Part shown: positions 4,508 to 5,032 of the stretch, piece by piece | Position numbering within the stretch: position 1 is the first letter of the stretch | Layout of the letters: each line of letters opens with the position of its first letter | Origin: Halieaceae bacterium | GTDB lineage: Bacteria > Pseudomonadota > Gammaproteobacteria > Pseudomonadales > Halieaceae | DNA: 5,032 bases | Direction of reading: 5' to 3' | Assembly (NCBI GenBank): GCA_002683395.1 | Contig: NYTG01000001.1 | Coordinates: 15,730 to 20,761, forward strand | Notes under the pieces: model-generated | Told to the model about the DNA's origin: nothing | The model's database searches: none | What the model saw: only the letters and a program-made list of their open reading frames with translations | Made by a program: the position numbers and the translations under genes

Positions 4508-5032
4508 TCAGGCCGAACTCACCTGCTGGTAATCCTGAAAGGCTTCCTGCACGCCGTCTTGATGCTTCAGCTTGCGCAGCGCTGACCGCTCGAGCTGCCT
4601 GACCCATTCTCGACTCACGCCAAGTCGGTCGGCGATCTCAGACCGAGACAGCGGCGGCCCGTCGTGCAGCCCCCATCGAGCAACCACAACGGCTTGCTCG
4701 TTGGACTCGAGTTGATCGACTGCTTCTCCAAGGAAGCGATGGAGCGAGTCGCGCTCTGCGTTACCCGTCGTGTCACCGTATTGGTCGGTGGTCAGTGTGT
4801 CCACCATCGACCCCTCATCGTCATCGTATCGCGGGGCATCAAGTGAGACAGCCAGATTGCGAACCTCAAGAATTTCCTTGGTTTTTTGCTTGTCCATGCC
4901 AAGCTTCTTGGCGAGCTGCGCCGCGTCAGGTTCCATGCCGGTCTTGGCTTGCTCGATCGCTCGCTCGCGATAGACTTTATTTACTTGATCTTGAACGTGG
5001 GTCGGAAGACGAATGAGGCTGCCCGTGTCGCC
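4508..5032 (-). CDS. RNA polymerase sigma factor, sigma-70 family (RpoD/RpoS-type regions 3 and 4), 5' partial
   Basis: The frame is open to the right edge and encodes the last 174 residues; the ATG at 4936 is internal because conserved sequence (SLIRLPTHVQDQVNKVYRE, visible residues 5-23) continues upstream of it. That stretch marks the start of region 3, compare IRIPVHM in RpoD and IRLPIHI in RpoS. Region 3 continues through PDAAQLAKKLGM to about residue 65, followed by an acidic linker. Region 4 covers about 100-155: QLESNEQAVVVARWGL, then the helix-turn-helix SRSEIADRLGVSREWVRQLERSALRKL (129-154), which recognises the promoter -35 element. Against E. coli RpoD, -35-contacting Arg584, Glu585 and Gln589 are retained, while the Arg586 position is Trp143. 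It is not a close match to RpoD, RpoS or RpoH, so a group 2-like alternative sigma factor is most likely. ECF factors are excluded by the presence of region 3. Confidence 0.9.
   Translation of the reverse strand, partial: GDTGSLIRLPTHVQDQVNKVYRERAIEQAKTGMEPDAAQLAKKLGMDKQKTKEILEVRNLAVSLDAPRYDDDEGSMVDTLTTDQYGDTTGNAERDSLHRFLGEAVDQLESNEQAVVVARWGLHDGPPLSRSEIADRLGVSREWVRQLERSALRKLKHQDGVQEAFQDYQQVSSA

Noticed and set aside
3558..4607. A 349-codon minus-strand open frame covering the YfcH-like gene.
   Set aside because: It is antisense to a gene with clear family motifs, its composition is Arg/Gln/Ala/Leu-rich with no recognisable domain, and it overlaps the end of the sigma-factor gene. It is a coding shadow in GC-rich DNA.
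4664..5016. Plus-strand frames opposite the sigma-factor gene.
   Set aside because: They are antisense shadows of conserved regions 3 and 4 of the sigma factor.

Overview
The window looks like a chromosomal segment of a moderately GC-rich, free-living gammaproteobacterium, possibly marine. The grounds are the LPS-heptose enzyme HldE, a class I photolyase, a YfcH-type protein (TIGR01777 family) and an RpoD/RpoS-type sigma factor, all with Proteobacteria-like motifs. The genus is a guess and cannot be read from 5 kb. No tRNA, rRNA, CRISPR array, insertion sequence or phage gene was seen.

Layout from left to right. Positions 1-258 (+) are the C-terminal end of HldE, cut by the left edge. Positions 259-488 are a 230-base gap with a foldable inverted repeat, a weak promoter-like box and an unexplained 35-codon minus-strand reading frame. 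Positions 489-1274 (+) encode a metal-dependent cyclase/kynurenine-formamidase-type hydrolase; a well-placed GAGGAG supports a GTG start at 489 rather than the upstream ATG. Positions 1278-2717 (-) encode a class I photolyase. Its start overlaps by 8 bases the end of the gene before it on the same strand, a class II sirtuin at 2710-3561 (-). A 59-base divergent intergenic region (3562-3620) separates the sirtuin from a TIGR01777/YfcH-like SDR-fold protein at 3621-4505 (+), which starts with TTG behind an excellent ribosome binding site. Positions 4508-5032 (-) are the C-terminal part (regions 3 and 4) of a sigma-70-family factor, cut by the right edge.

How the genes may work together. The sirtuin and photolyase form one tightly packed and probably translationally coupled transcription unit, divergent from the YfcH-like gene. 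Photolyase, YfcH-like protein and a regulator are known neighbours in light- and oxidative-stress-responsive clusters of other Proteobacteria, so 2710-5032 may be such a module. The sirtuin in the pair and the non-housekeeping-looking sigma factor are its most interesting parts. The cyclase and hldE are probably functionally separate. Two convergent gene pairs end only 3 and 2 bases apart, leaving no room for terminators between them.

No radically new system is evident. The best leads are the sirtuin-photolyase coupling, a Gly replacing the usual acidic residue in the sirtuin FFGE motif, a tryptophan in the sigma factor's -35 recognition helix, and a palindromic CGTATACG in the divergent promoter region.
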